From Crotalaria pallida (taxonomy: Eukaryota > Streptophyta > Magnoliopsida > Fabales > Fabaceae), in NCBI GenBank assembly GCA_037953625.1, contig CM075655.1:76597501-76661500 (forward strand): a DNA stretch of 64,000 nt. The letters run 5' to 3'. Below, piece by piece: positions 32,939-43,616 of this stretch. Both the position numbers and the translations under genes were made by a program. Under the pieces are notes generated by a model. The model was not told where the DNA came from. It searched no databases and saw nothing but the letters and a program-made list of their open reading frames with translations. Positions within the stretch are counted from its first letter, which is position 1, and each line of letters begins with the position of its first letter.

Positions 32939-35266
32939 TGTAACTAGAAATAGAACTGCTTTCTGATTTAGTGAGTATCATTGCTAGCATGACAATAGGA
33001 ATAGTTGCGGAGTCTAGTGTGGCGAGTATTCTAGATTCTTTTAATTTTGTTTGAATTATTTGAGGAGCACGATTTGTATTTGAAAATTTCTTTTGAGTTT
33101 GTTCAAATTATCTGAAACTGATTGTACAAACCTGAAATCTTGTTGAAAACAATGAGTCATATTTAGAAAGGGATGAATGACGAGACTAAGGAAAGTGATA
33201 CCCCAACGGGCAAGAGCACTAAGCTGCTACCCCACCGGGAGGAAATGATCTTTATTTTCGTGCCAAGTAAACCAATTTTAAATGTGACACACAAAACAAG
33301 ATTTCAACATTTTAAAACTAATAGGCTATGTGTTTCAAACTTAAGTGAGACGAGAATGGTTTTATTACCAATATGATGTATGTTTGAGCCTGATCACCTC
33401 AAGTATACATATATTGGGAGATATCATCATCCTGTCCTTAAGTTTCGGCGAGTATTTTGGGAACTTGGCAAGGTCCCAAATTTAGGAGAATTAGAGGTCA
33501 GTGTCATAGGTCTCTGTATGCGTGGACATACTAGAATCAGAGCTGCGCAACGGAAGTGTAGTAAGTGTCATCATGTTTTAAGAGAATAGTTCTAGTTAGT
33601 TCAGGAATTCTAGTTAGTTGTAATAGTCTATTAGGTTTTATATGCCTAGAATAGGAAGTAAGGAACCCTAAAATAGTACATAGCGATAGTCTTCGGTCTA
33701 GGCAATTAGGTGTTTACAACCCTAGTTGATTGCATAGAGCTAGGATGTATGCTTGATGATAAATGTATGAAGTGCTATGTGCTGATATGTGTTTACCTAA
33801 ATGATTAATTGTAAACTTTGATGATACCTGCTATTGTTTGATATGTGAATGTTGAAATTGTTTTGAGCATAAAACGATTTTGAAAACTTCTTTATGAAAT
33901 GGTGCTACTATCCAGAGATCGAATGATTCCCAAGTATAATAGTATTAGTGTCGGGAATCATTTGATGTCCAAATTGATAGTGTTTGAAATGAGTTTCAAT
34001 GTTTTGAAATTTATTTCAAAATGAATTCCACCATTTTTAACAGAATCAGAAATCCTTCCAAATTGAGTGTTAAGTCGTATGATGAAAATTTGAAAAGTTA
34101 GTAAGTAAACCAAGGATTCCTAAGTAATCGGACGGTAAATTAATTCATTGTTTTAATCAAGTCATGCACAGATTAAATAGGAACCCTTATATACGACACA
34201 AATCAATTTGGAATGACACTTAGTTTTCAAACTCGAACTCAAAGGGAATGTGATTGTTCCAACTTTTGAAGATGAACTAAAATAAATTTTTCTAACCCAA
34301 AAGCATATTCCCTTTTTCCTTGAGTTTGTTAACCTTGAGAAGTTTTACACTCCTTCATCTAGGTTCTCATTAAGTTAGATGAGGGTAATTCATTTTTAAA
34401 AAGATATGATTTGATTTCCAAAGTTTGTTTTCAGAATTTCATACAAGTTATATAACAGGAAAATGTAAACGTTTCAAAGTAACAAATAAATTGTATAATT
34501 GAACATTTTATTATGGTTTTACAAGAACACCAAAGTTTTCATCAAGAGAGGAATTCAATTTTCATCTTGAATTCATTAGCATACCTTTGCAAATGTTTTC
34601 TTGTATGCTACTCCGATTTTCATAAAATGAGGAATGCATACATGTTTTCGGGTATGTTATCTTATTTCATAAATATATAAATGCATAACTAATTTTCTTG
34701 CCCGCTACATCGATTTCCAAAAGGTATAAATACTTTAGTAGTATGGGGATCATGTTTTCTGAATTTTAAATCTCCCATACATAGTAGTTGTTTTCAACAA
34801 AGATTTTTGGCGTGCAATCTTGGTTTGTTGAAAATGCATAGACTTGTCCACTTGAGGTGTAGTGGCAATGAATGTCTAATGTAGGCCTTTCTAATAGGTA
34901 GAGTTTAAGTTAGGATTGATTTTTGGAAGCATGTGTTAATATGAAATGTTGTTGTGCATGCTTTAATGTTAAATGATGTGTATGTAATAAATTCTTAATT
35001 GAATAATGTATGTGCTTAATTAGGGCCTAGGAGTAGTGAATAAGTTGTATGTTTTGGGTTAGACTATAATCAAACCCTTGAGGGCATTGCCGTTTATAAT
35101 GTAGCAGTACCCCTTTTAAACCTTTGAGATAAAATTCCCTAAGGGAACCCGATTGATCCTAGAACCATTTTCAACTTCCTTGGAGAGTTAAACCTGATTT
35201 TGGGAAATAACTTTGAGAAAAACACCAAAGAGTATTGATCTAAGAGCATCATAAGTGGGGGAGTGA
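32939..35266 (+). mobile_element. Element B internal region, left part (non-coding)
   Basis: About 2.3 kb with no gag, protease or polymerase similarity and no ORF above 70 codons. Around 34245-34397 it resembles, in reverse complement, element A's internal region at 3003-3165. It ends in a polypurine-like AAGTGGGGGAG (35253-35263), inside which element C is inserted. With the 111 bp at 49329-49439, the internal region totals about 2.5 kb. Confidence 0.8.
35262..35266. repeat. Target-site duplication AGTGA (left copy, element C)
   Basis: AGTGA precedes the TGTAACATCC terminus at 35267 and recurs at 49324-49328 directly after the other C LTR. Confidence 0.9.
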
Positions 35267-35805
35267 TGTAACATCCACGCTTTTAATAGTTAATTTTTGT
35301 TTTTAATAAAATCAGAGTTTGAAAATTCTTTTTTACTTTTGATTTCTTTTGAAAAGTTTTACGAAAATCCGGCAGAGTTTCCTCTGTTTTATGGACTTCC
35401 CAAAAATTTCCTTCTAAAAACCTGTCAGTCCAGAATTATTTAAAAACATAAACATAACGGATTAAAAACCAGTTCAGATCCTAACGCCCGATCAGCATCA
35501 GTCTCAGGGCATATAACTACACATATTATACATTACAAAAATAACAGTTTTTAATGCAACTAAAAATAAAAATCCCCTCTTGGTATCATAACCACACTCC
35601 ACGTGGTGGAGGGTTTCCAGTTCGGCCCGCAACAGTGTAAGCTCCGCTCCCGTACCTGTAAAATGATATCAAGAAGGGTAGCATTACACAGAACTTAAAA
35701 AGATAAATTCTAAAAGAAGACATAGCAACAACCAAGCCTACATAATTATTCATATACTTTATTCATAATTATTCGTATAATTAATCTCTTTTTCTTTTTC
35801 ATGGT

Positions 35806-36196
35806 AAATGAGTCCAACAGACCATCAGCCCTTTATTTTTATCATGAATGAGTCCAAAAGACCATCAGCCGTTTACCTTCTCTATATGACTGAGTCCAAA
35901 AGACCATCAGCCGTTTTCCTTTAGGTGACTGAGTCCAAAAGACCATCAGCCCTTTTTCCTTTATATGACTGAGTCCAAAAGACCATCAGTCGTTTCCTTT
36001 TCTTATGACTGAGTCCAACAGACCATCAGTCGTTTATCTTTTAACATGACTGAGTCCAACAGACCATCAGCCGTTTATCTTTTATCATGACTGAGTCCAA
36101 CAGACCATCAGCCGTTTCCTTTTCTTATGACTGAGTCCAACAGACCATCAGCCGTTTATCTTTTAACATGACTGAGTACAACAGACCATCAGTCGT
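35806..36196. repeat. ~40-bp tandem repeat in C 3' LTR (10 units)
   Basis: The unit core is GACTGAGTCCAACAGACCAT followed by CAGCCGTTT or CAGTCGTTT and a pyrimidine spacer. The partner LTR has nine units (about 47065-47420). GACTGA and TCAGTC/TCAGCC flank a 13-nt loop, so each unit can form a small hairpin. Confidence 0.87.
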
Positions 36197-37610
36197 TCTC
36201 TTTTATTCTTTCTTAATTATTTCTCTTTTCTCTTCTTATAATTTAAGTATTTCTTTTATACTTGCCTCAATCTTTTGATCTTTATTTTCAATCATAGCTT
36301 ATCTCATTTTTCTACTTTGCTCTTTTCTTTTGGTTAGTTTCCTTCGATTTTATCCAACTCTACTTAACTTGGTTATATATATTATATTTTAATTCTCGTT
36401 GTTACTTCTTAGTCACTTCTTTGGTTCCTTTATTTTATACTATTACTTAACTTATTATTCCTAATTCTTTATCTCCAGTTTATTTAACTACTCTATTAAC
36501 TCACATTGTTACTTCACTGATTATCCCTATTCCATTAATTTCCTTTTTCTTTGACTATCCTATTGGCTCTATTTAGTTCCCCTATTTTATTCCAGCGTTC
36601 AATTCTAACTTCCCTACTATCATACTCTCTCTCCGTTTTATTAGTTATTTATTAACACACTCGTCGTCTTTCCTATTTTCTTTTAAATCAAATTCATCAT
36701 TTAATTTCTATTCCCTAATTTACTCCGCGTGCATTCATTATTCCTTATTCTAGACTCTCTTTTACCATTTTTGTTCCTTTACTTCCCCTATAGCTTTTAC
36801 TTTATAATTTCCCACATTTTGTTTTATATTAACTATTTCAATATCCTAAATACGCTCATCCATTCCGGGACGTATTCTATGCTCATACATCTTATTCCCT
36901 AAGGTGTGGTTTCTCGTCACAATTTTATTTACTTTATTTCTATCAACGGGGTACACAAAGGTTCATTAACATACTTTTAATTACTCTATTCCTAGCTACC
37001 ACTATATAATCCTAGAATTTACTTCTTAAGCAAAGGTAACGCGAACCCTCTTACTTGGGCTTTTTAAATAAAACCTGGGTTTTAGCTCGGCGACGATGAC
37101 GGCGTCGGTGTTGCTCCTCGTTAGCGGGGACGATTGCGGCTGGACCAAGGCAAGAGCTTCGAGCTTTGAGGTTCCCGACACGAGCCCGGCACGATCACGG
37201 ACCGGTAACAGCGCCGGTGAGATCCGTGGAGAGAGAAAGCACGAAGAGAGGGAGAGAGAGAGACCAAGCTAAAGGGGAAGAGGGAGAGGGAGATTTGATG
37301 GTGGTGATGAGGAATAGTGATGGTGGCTCGTGGTGGAGGTGGCGGTGGCGGCCTTGGCGGCGGCGGCCGTGGTGGTGGAGAGAGAAGGAGAGGGAGAGCT
37401 CAATGGAGAGAGAGAGAAAGAGAGAGAGAGAGAGTTGATGGTGGAATGAGAGGGAAGGAGGGAAGGGAGAGGTGAAGAGTGGTGGTTGTGGGTGGTGGTG
37501 GCTGCCCTGGAGGAGGAGGGCGGAGGAGGGTGGAACGGGGGAAGAAAAATGGGGGTTTGGGGGTGGGTTTCAGCCCCGAAACGCGTTTTTAATGTTTCAG
37601 ATCGAAGTAA

Positions 37611-37706
37611 TTTCGCTTAAGCGAAATCTGTTCGCTTAAGTGAAACCCATATGTGTTGCTACTGGACCATTTTCGCTTAAGCGAAATATTTTCGCCTAAG
37701 CGAAAT
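37611..37706. repeat. TTCGCTTAAGCGAA palindromes in C 3' LTR
   Basis: Four copies, two of them perfect over TTTCGCTTAAGCGAAA, occupy 37611-37627, 37631-37644, 37671-37687 and 37691-37706. The right LTR has the same set at about 48831-48926. In the element's sense they lie about 400-490 bp inside U3, just upstream of the CT-rich tract. Confidence 0.87.
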
Positions 37707-38102
37707 GAGCAGATACTGCTACTTCATTTTTCTATTTTTCAACTATTTTCTCCCAACTTCAAATAGCCATAACTTCTTTGTTCACCGTCGGATCTTGCTC
37801 AAATTTGACGAGTAACTTCCTAAATATCATATCTTCATATCCAACGGTGGGAATTGTGTTTGGAGTCTTAAATATTTTATTTTGAATTTCCTAACATTGG
37901 GTGTTTATAACACCGAAAAATCGATTTTTAACACTCGTTTGGTCTTCTTTAAATTTGCTTTTCGATGCCAATGCTCCTTGACTCCTCTATGGCACTCAAA
38001 GAACTCCTAATCCATCATTTTAAATCCCTTCTAGGATAATCCTTACTTCCAAATCTTACTATTATTCTAATTATTATTAGAATTAAAATTCGGGATGTTA
38101 CA

Positions 38103-38140
38103 TTTCTCCCCCACTAATTAGAATTTCGTCCCCGAAATTC
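38103..38140 (-). other. Element C polypurine tract and inverted-repeat box
   Basis: TTTCTCCCCCACTA abuts the 3' LTR. It is followed at 38121-38140 by the perfect inverted repeat GAATTTCG / CGAAATTC around TCCC. A second polypurine-like CCTCCCCCACTTAG lies at 38791-38804. Confidence 0.8.
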
Positions 38141-39701
38141 CAGTTGTCCCTTATCTGGAAGGAGTATCCCTTGACATAACTTCCGACCATGTCATTTTAA
38201 TTCCTCCGGTTCCAATCTTCCCTTTGAGGAATTTCTAAGTTAAGAGTTCTGTGGTATAATTACTCGCCTCAGGTATGGTTTATCTCAGTCACTCAGGAAT
38301 CCGCGTAAGACACAAAGCCTTAAGAGACTGAGACAATTATTTGCGGTGCTCCGACATAACCTCTTAAGTGAGACTCCACTTCGCGACTCCACTCTTTCCC
38401 TGTTCGTTTCTTACTCCGGCGGTACTTCCTTTCCGTTCGTTTAGCGATTTCAATTTGGTATAGGGGTTCCTATGGGTCGATTCCACTTAAGGGTCAAGGT
38501 CAGGGTTTAAATCTATTACCCAATTGTCTGATGGTCTGAGAAGGTATTGATTGATTCTTAGCTTAATTCTCGTTCCATTCTCCGTGAACCTCTTTGACAG
38601 TTAATGCGGAGCGTTTGGGGTGAGTAATTCATTAACCCTACGGGTTATGGTATGATCATCGGACATTGAGTCTGGCTCGATGCAATCTTCCTTACGCTTC
38701 GTTACCGTTCTACATTCCACCTTGTTACTCGGATAGGATCCACAATTTTATTGTTGTTAAAGTTCCATCTTCCATTCCTTGGATTGAAATCCTCCCCCAC
38801 TTAGCATCAACATACATGATTGCATCCATGCCTGGGGTATGCTCGTTCGTTGTTCAGAATTTCGCACGTAAACTTCTCGACCAGTGTCCAAGGTTAGAAG
38901 GGGCATGTGGATGGTTATCCTTCGGTAGACACAGAACTATGTTGGGTTTCTACGTCTTGGTGAATTCTCACCTCTGCATCTGGGATGCTTGAAGCTTGAA
39001 GAGAGTGAAGATGAAAAGAAGAAACACGAAGCACTCAAGGATGGGTTTCATAGTCTTCATACGACGACCCAGGATGTAGTGGATACATGTCAAGCAAGAA
39101 GACAATGGAGATTATCCTTAAGTGTGAGTTTTCAGCAGAGAATCATCGAAAGATGCATTTCCTATGAAACTACCGCTGATTTGATTTGGTTTTGGTGAAG
39201 GCACATGATGCAATGGCTAAACTTGATTCCTTTGAGGGAATAGCTTGGAAACTGGACTAAGTTCTTATGTGAATTCTAATTCCTAATGGTGAGCACAATT
39301 AACTCGTTTACTTGGGTCAGTCTCGGTGTGGATATCCTGCTAATTCATCCAGTTTCGCCTTTTTTGCGAATAACCACATCGGATTCTGAATGAAATGTTT
39401 GATGAGTTTTGGGCTTTTAGTTTGGCTTTCCATGAAGTCTAAAGACGGCTACTACGGGTTCGCCCGGCTCGGTTTTCTCACGAGTTTCATTCGCGGCTAC
39501 TCTAATAGTAAGTGGGTGCACTAGCTTAAGGCTCCTATCTGTCTGTCCTGATTTTTGGTTGGAAAGTGTCAATGACATCGACCACTAATAGTTGTGAAGA
39601 TCGAGGTGATCAGTCCCAATCTCACATCTATCAATAGCAACATCATCGTCAAGTTTGTTGATGTTATCGTCCCCTAGCAGATGTAAGAATCAGAGTGATC
39701 A
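38141..39701 (-). other. Element C internal non-coding segment
   Basis: About 1.56 kb lies where pol would be in an autonomous element. Frames such as 38666-38992 have no recognisable motif. Its end (about 39590-39701) matches element D around 55905-56015, including GATCAGT and CAGATGTAAGA, so the segment is a conserved part of this derivative type. Confidence 0.7.
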
Positions 39702-39706
39702 GTTCT
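39702..39706. repeat. Target-site duplication GTTCT (left copy, element E)
   Basis: GTTCT precedes TGTTGG at 39707 and recurs at 45186-45190. Confidence 0.9.
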
Positions 39707-40661
39707 TGTTGGAAAACTACACTCGGTGGGTGAAATAACTAGGAACACTAAGAGAACACCTAGAAGGGGGGGTTGAATAGGTGTTATAGAAACTTTGAAA
39801 GATTTTCGCAAGAAATAAATCTAAACGATTAAAACCAATGAAAATCAATCAATTAACAAATATTATATCAGATATTAAGCGGAAACAATCAACACCAATA
39901 TTCTTATTGATTCACCTAGGTTATGAAAATGATTTTCCCTTTATCAATTTTGCACAATAAAGATTCAATTCAATCAAATATAGAAAAATCACTTTTTCTA
40001 GGTTTTCAATCAAGAACACAATTAATAACAAGAATTGTAAAGAGTAGAGAGTTTAGAGATACGACACAGTGATTTATCCTGGTTCACTTTCATCCACTTG
40101 AAAGCTACTCCGGTCCCCTCTTCAACCAAGAGAGATTCTTCACTATGAGGAATTAGAGTTTCTCAAATTACAAGTAAATGCCTCACAAGACTCCTTCTTG
40201 CTAGCCTACAAGAGATACCACACCCTTGCCTTGTAGCCCTATTGATATCTAATCTAACCTCTACTTGCTTGTTGATAACCCCACAACAAGTCTTCTTTGC
40301 TTGCTTCACTCACAAGACTTCCAAGTACTTTGAGATTCTTCAAAGTGCCTTCCAAATGCTTGATGAAATGCTTCTTCAAGACTTTCAACTAAACTTGCTT
40401 GATTCACAAAATCAAGGCTTCCTTTGTTGTAGAATGTTTGCCTCTTGCAATGATTACAACTCAATAGAAAACAAAAACAATCCTATGAATCTCTTTCAAA
40501 AGCTATGAAAAGATCAACATGAGAGATTCAAGGTTCTTGATCAAAGAATATAAAAATGAGAGCTTTGATCTTGAGAGAGTGAGAGAGAATAGTGTGGCTT
40601 TGATTCTTTGTAAAATTGTGTATCAAAATGATTCTAGTTGATAGAAATGATTAGGAAAAGG

Positions 40662-40669
40662 TTTATATA
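40662..40669 (-). promoter_or_regulatory. TATA box in E LTR
   Basis: TTTATATA on the plus strand reads TATATAAA in the element's sense. It lies about 80 bp downstream of the palindrome cluster. It is conserved in the right LTR (44572-44579) and in the related LTR F (62286-62293). Confidence 0.6.
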
Positions 40670-40746
40670 GAATACCCAAAAGTTGGAGCAACTTAGAATA
40701 GCACTTGAGAAGTGAAAAACGTATTTAAAACAGTTACAGACCCTGT

Positions 40747-40870
40747 TTACTCGAGTAAAATAAGTGTTACTCGAGTAATACGAAAGCTGCATAAATTTCA
40801 CTCGAGTGAAAAAGGTTTTACTCGAGTAAAAGTTCAGATAATCGATTATCAAAAGTTTGTTAATCGATTA
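40747..40870. promoter_or_regulatory. Palindrome cluster upstream of the E TATA box
   Basis: It contains TTACTCGAGTAA twice (40747, 40768), TTCACTCGAGTGAA (40798), a TTTACTCGAGTAAA copy (about 40818), GATAATCGATTATC (40837) and TTAATCGATTA (40860). The same set recurs at about 44657-44780. Placement just upstream of the TATA box suggests binding sites for dimeric regulators, which is an inference. Confidence 0.6.
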
Positions 40871-41275
40871 TCAGTACAAAATACACTGTTAATCAATTAT
40901 CAAAATCTGTTAATCTATTATTAACATTAAAAATCACTTAAAACTTGTTTTCTCAAAAACTAAACCTTTTCTTTCAAACCTTTAAGCCACCTATTGATTT
41001 TAGGCAAAGTGAATACTCAAAATATGATATAATCATGCAATCAAAAGAGATTCACTACCCTCTAATGAATTCTACCCAAACTCATAAACTAAAAGACTTG
41101 TGAGGCAAAAGATAAAACAATAAAACATAAACTACCAAACTAAGTCTTCATGAGTTGGCTCTCTCTTCATAACTTGATGTTTGTTGTTGCTTGTTGAGCT
41201 TGAACTTGATCAACACATTTGTAGCTTGTTCAAAACCTTTTGGCATTTATCAAAACATTCTTCATGGATCTTACA

Positions 41276-41747
41276 ATCTCCCCCTTTTTGAAAATGACAA
41301 ACATGTTTTGAAATCGTTTGAAGTTCATTGAAGTTGTTGATGCTTGAACCATTTGATCACTTGGTGAGACTCTTGCTCCCCCTCAATTAATGCTTTTGAC
41401 ATTTGAAATCCAATTGAGTAAGCTTGATTCTCCCCCTATCTTCAACAACTTTGCTCAACCTACATAAAAACAACAAAACAACCTTTCTCCAAACATACCA
41501 TTTAAAAATTTCTCCCTTTGTTTCAAAAACATCATATTTCTCCCCCTTTGGCATTATCAAAAAGAAATATATACCAATTGAAATATAGATCTAAGCCAAA
41601 ATAGAAGAAATATAACCAAAGCATGAATAGAATAACACCAATTTGTAGAATTTTCTCCTTGATACCAATTGAAGAAGATCAATAATGTCAATTGTATGAA
41701 ATGTGTATAGACCTTCATTTTCTTCTTCAATCATACCTACAAAACAA
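41276..41747 (-). other. Element E polypurine repeats and pol-deletion zone
   Basis: After the LTR come ATCTCCCCCTTTTTG and three more CTCCCCC copies within about 270 bp. A short frame overlapping the end of gag (41591-41812) shows no pol motif. This 470-bp stretch is all that remains between gag and the 3' LTR. Confidence 0.72.
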
Positions 41748-43547
41748 TCATGCTTTGCTTTTTGGTATCCAAATGGTTTTGGATCCATTTTTGTTAGTGT
41801 AGAGACTCTCACCCTTTTTCATCCAAACAAAGTCTCCTTTAGGTATACCATGCACTTTAACATAACATACATTTGAAGTATGTCCATGAGTACCACAATA
41901 GAAACATGTTGGTGCATTTGAAAAATCAACTTTAGAAAAATCAACAACATTTCTATGAGATTTACTCTTAGCATTAGTATAACCCAAACCAAACTTGTTT
42001 GAATTTTCTCTTTGAAAATTTAACAATGTTCGCAATCTAATATCACCATTTGTGAAACTTGCAAGCTTATTTTTCAAAATAGCATTTTCATCCTTAAGCA
42101 ACTTGCAATTCTCACAATCAACCACAATATTCAATCTACTAGCACAATCACAAGTAGAATTATCAATGATAAGATGCAAAGTCTCATTGTCTAACTTAAG
42201 GTCATCAACTTGCTTTTGAAGATCTAAAATCTTTTGTTGATGTTCCTCAATGAGCTTCTTCCTATCAATATTTTTCTTAGCTAATTTCTTGAGATGTTCA
42301 TGCATTTCTTCATAAGCATTATATAACATTTCATAATTTGAAGAAATTTCGGATTTAGTAAGACTTACATCGCTTTCGTCACTTTGCTCACTTGATTCAT
42401 CATTTGAGCTTTCCTCTTCATGTACTTGAGCTATCAAGTTGAGACAAGCGGCATGTTCATCATCCGAAGAACTACTAGTTGTGCTTTTCTTGTCTTGTTC
42501 ATCATCACTATTCCAAACTATGTATGCCCTTTTGTGTTTTGCATTTTTCTTCTCTTTCTCCTTCTTCTTGAGATACTTAGAGCATGAGTACTTGAGATGA
42601 CCGGGCTTTCCACATTCATGGAAAACTATTCCTTCTTTTGAAGTCTTGGTCTTGTAGTGTGGGGAAATCTTCTCTTTACTTTTGTCTTTGTTCAACCTTC
42701 CTTTTCTCCTTAGAATTTTATTGAACTTTCTTAGTAGAAGCTTCATCTCCTCTTCATTAATGTCCGAATCGGAATCTTCATTATCATCATCATCATCAAC
42801 ATCGGAACTCTCTTCCTTTTTATATGACCTTTGAGCTTTAAGAGCAATTCCTTTTCTCTCTTTGTACTTATCCGACTCTTCATGCATTTGCAAACGTTCA
42901 AGCTCCATTTCATGTTCTTGTAACTTTCCGAAAAGTGTTGCTAAGTCCATGGTGTCCAAGTCCTTTGATTCAACAATTGCGGTAACCTTGGGTTGCCATT
43001 CCCTACTTAGACATCTTAAAACTTTGTTAACAAGTTCACAATTCACGAAAGTTTTACCAAGAGCAATGAGATGATTAACAATATGAGTAAAACGTTTTTG
43101 CATAAAACATATAGATTCATTAGGCAACATATGAAACAATTCATATTTATGCATCAAAGAATTTAATCTAGCACGCCTAACTTCACTAGTGCCTTCATGT
43201 GTGACTTGCAAGGTGTCCCACATATCTTTGGCATCTTTACATTGGGAGACTCTAAAGAACTCATCATAAGATAGAGTGGAGGTGATGATATTTTTTGCTA
43301 TTAAATCATATTGAATTTTCCTTTTATCATCATCGGTCCACTTATCTTTGGGAGTAAGTGTAAGCACACCTTCTACATCTTTTGAGGGAATATAAGGACC
43401 ATTTTCAATGGCTTCCCAAATGTTCATATCTATGGCTTCTATAAAGATTCTCATCCTAATTTTCCAATAAGCATAACCCTCTCCACCAAACATAGGAGGG
43501 CGATTTATTGAAGCACCTTCACCACCAAAAGGATTCGTAGAACCCAT
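41748..43547 (-). CDS. gag: Copia gag (element E), 599 residues, pol absent
   Basis: The frame begins MGSTNPFGGEG, the only good ATG just after the primer site, and is uninterrupted. Residues 18-60 (PPMFGGEGYAYWKIRM...) and 105-220 match the UBN2/copia-gag type capsid. An acidic Asp/Ser region follows (245-270). At 309-322 is a zinc knuckle whose first Cys position is Phe (FHEC...H317...C322). A coiled coil rich in Lys/Glu/Leu follows (about 400-500), then an intact CX2CX4HX4C knuckle (C548, C551, H556, C561). Length and the coiled coil fit Sirevirus-like gags. The element has no protease, integrase or reverse transcriptase, so a helper would be needed. The open frame suggests either recent loss of pol or selection to keep gag. 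Confidence 0.88.
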   Translation of the reverse strand: MGSTNPFGGEGASINRPPMFGGEGYAYWKIRMRIFIEAIDMNIWEAIENGPYIPSKDVEGVLTLTPKDKWTDDDKRKIQYDLIAKNIITSTLSYDEFFRVSQCKDAKDMWDTLQVTHEGTSEVRRARLNSLMHKYELFHMLPNESICFMQKRFTHIVNHLIALGKTFVNCELVNKVLRCLSREWQPKVTAIVESKDLDTMDLATLFGKLQEHEMELERLQMHEESDKYKERKGIALKAQRSYKKEESSDVDDDDDNEDSDSDINEEEMKLLLRKFNKILRRKGRLNKDKSKEKISPHYKTKTSKEGIVFHECGKPGHLKYSCSKYLKKKEKEKKNAKHKRAYIVWNSDDEQDKKSTTSSSSDDEHAACLNLIAQVHEEESSNDESSEQSDESDVSLTKSEISSNYEMLYNAYEEMHEHLKKLAKKNIDRKKLIEEHQQKILDLQKQVDDLKLDNETLHLIIDNSTCDCASRLNIVVDCENCKLLKDENAILKNKLASFTNGDIRLRTLLNFQRENSNKFGLGYTNAKSKSHRNVVDFSKVDFSNAPTCFYCGTHGHTSNVCYVKVHGIPKGDFVWMKKGESLYTNKNGSKTIWIPKSKA

Positions 43548-43602
43548 TGTAGTTTCTCAAGGATCTTAACGAAAAAGCTCTATACTCGTGTCTTTCGACC
43601 GA

Positions 43603-43614
43603 GCTCTGATACCA
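43603..43614 (-). other. Element E primer-binding site, tRNA-iMet
   Basis: GCTCTGATACCA on the plus strand is the initiator tRNA-Met tail. Two bases (AT) separate it from the 5' LTR at 43617. Confidence 0.9.
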
Positions 43615-43616
43615 AT

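Larger units (their letters stand above)
35267..38102 (-). repeat. Element C 3' LTR (left on the plus strand)
   Basis: It runs from TGTAACATCC to GGATGTTACA and is followed by TTTCTCCCCCACTA, the polypurine tract. It contains a 40-bp tandem repeat (35806-36196), a GA-rich and GGT-rich tract (37230-37550) and TTCGCTTAAGCGAA palindromes (37611-37706). The GA-rich ORF near 37166-37438 is a base-composition artefact. Confidence 0.88.
39707..41275 (-). repeat. Element E 3' LTR (left on the plus strand)
   Basis: 1569 bp. It contains a palindrome cluster (40747-40870) and a TATA box. The 88-codon and roughly 70-codon ORFs inside it recur in the other LTR and are not considered genes. Confidence 0.9.

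Noticed and set aside
35806..36196. CRISPR-like array of regularly spaced repeats
   Set aside because: Units are contiguous diverged tandem repeats inside a plant LTR, without unique spacers or cas genes. The same applies to 6052-6205 and 31557-32150.
38666..39198. Two adjacent ORFs of 108 and 69 codons in element C
   Set aside because: No recognisable domain, antisense to the element, and inside the non-coding filler. The second opens on a non-ATG codon.
40242..40508. 88-codon ORF in the E LTR, also at 44152-44418
   Set aside because: It is duplicated only because LTRs are duplicated, antisense to the element, and has no family signal.
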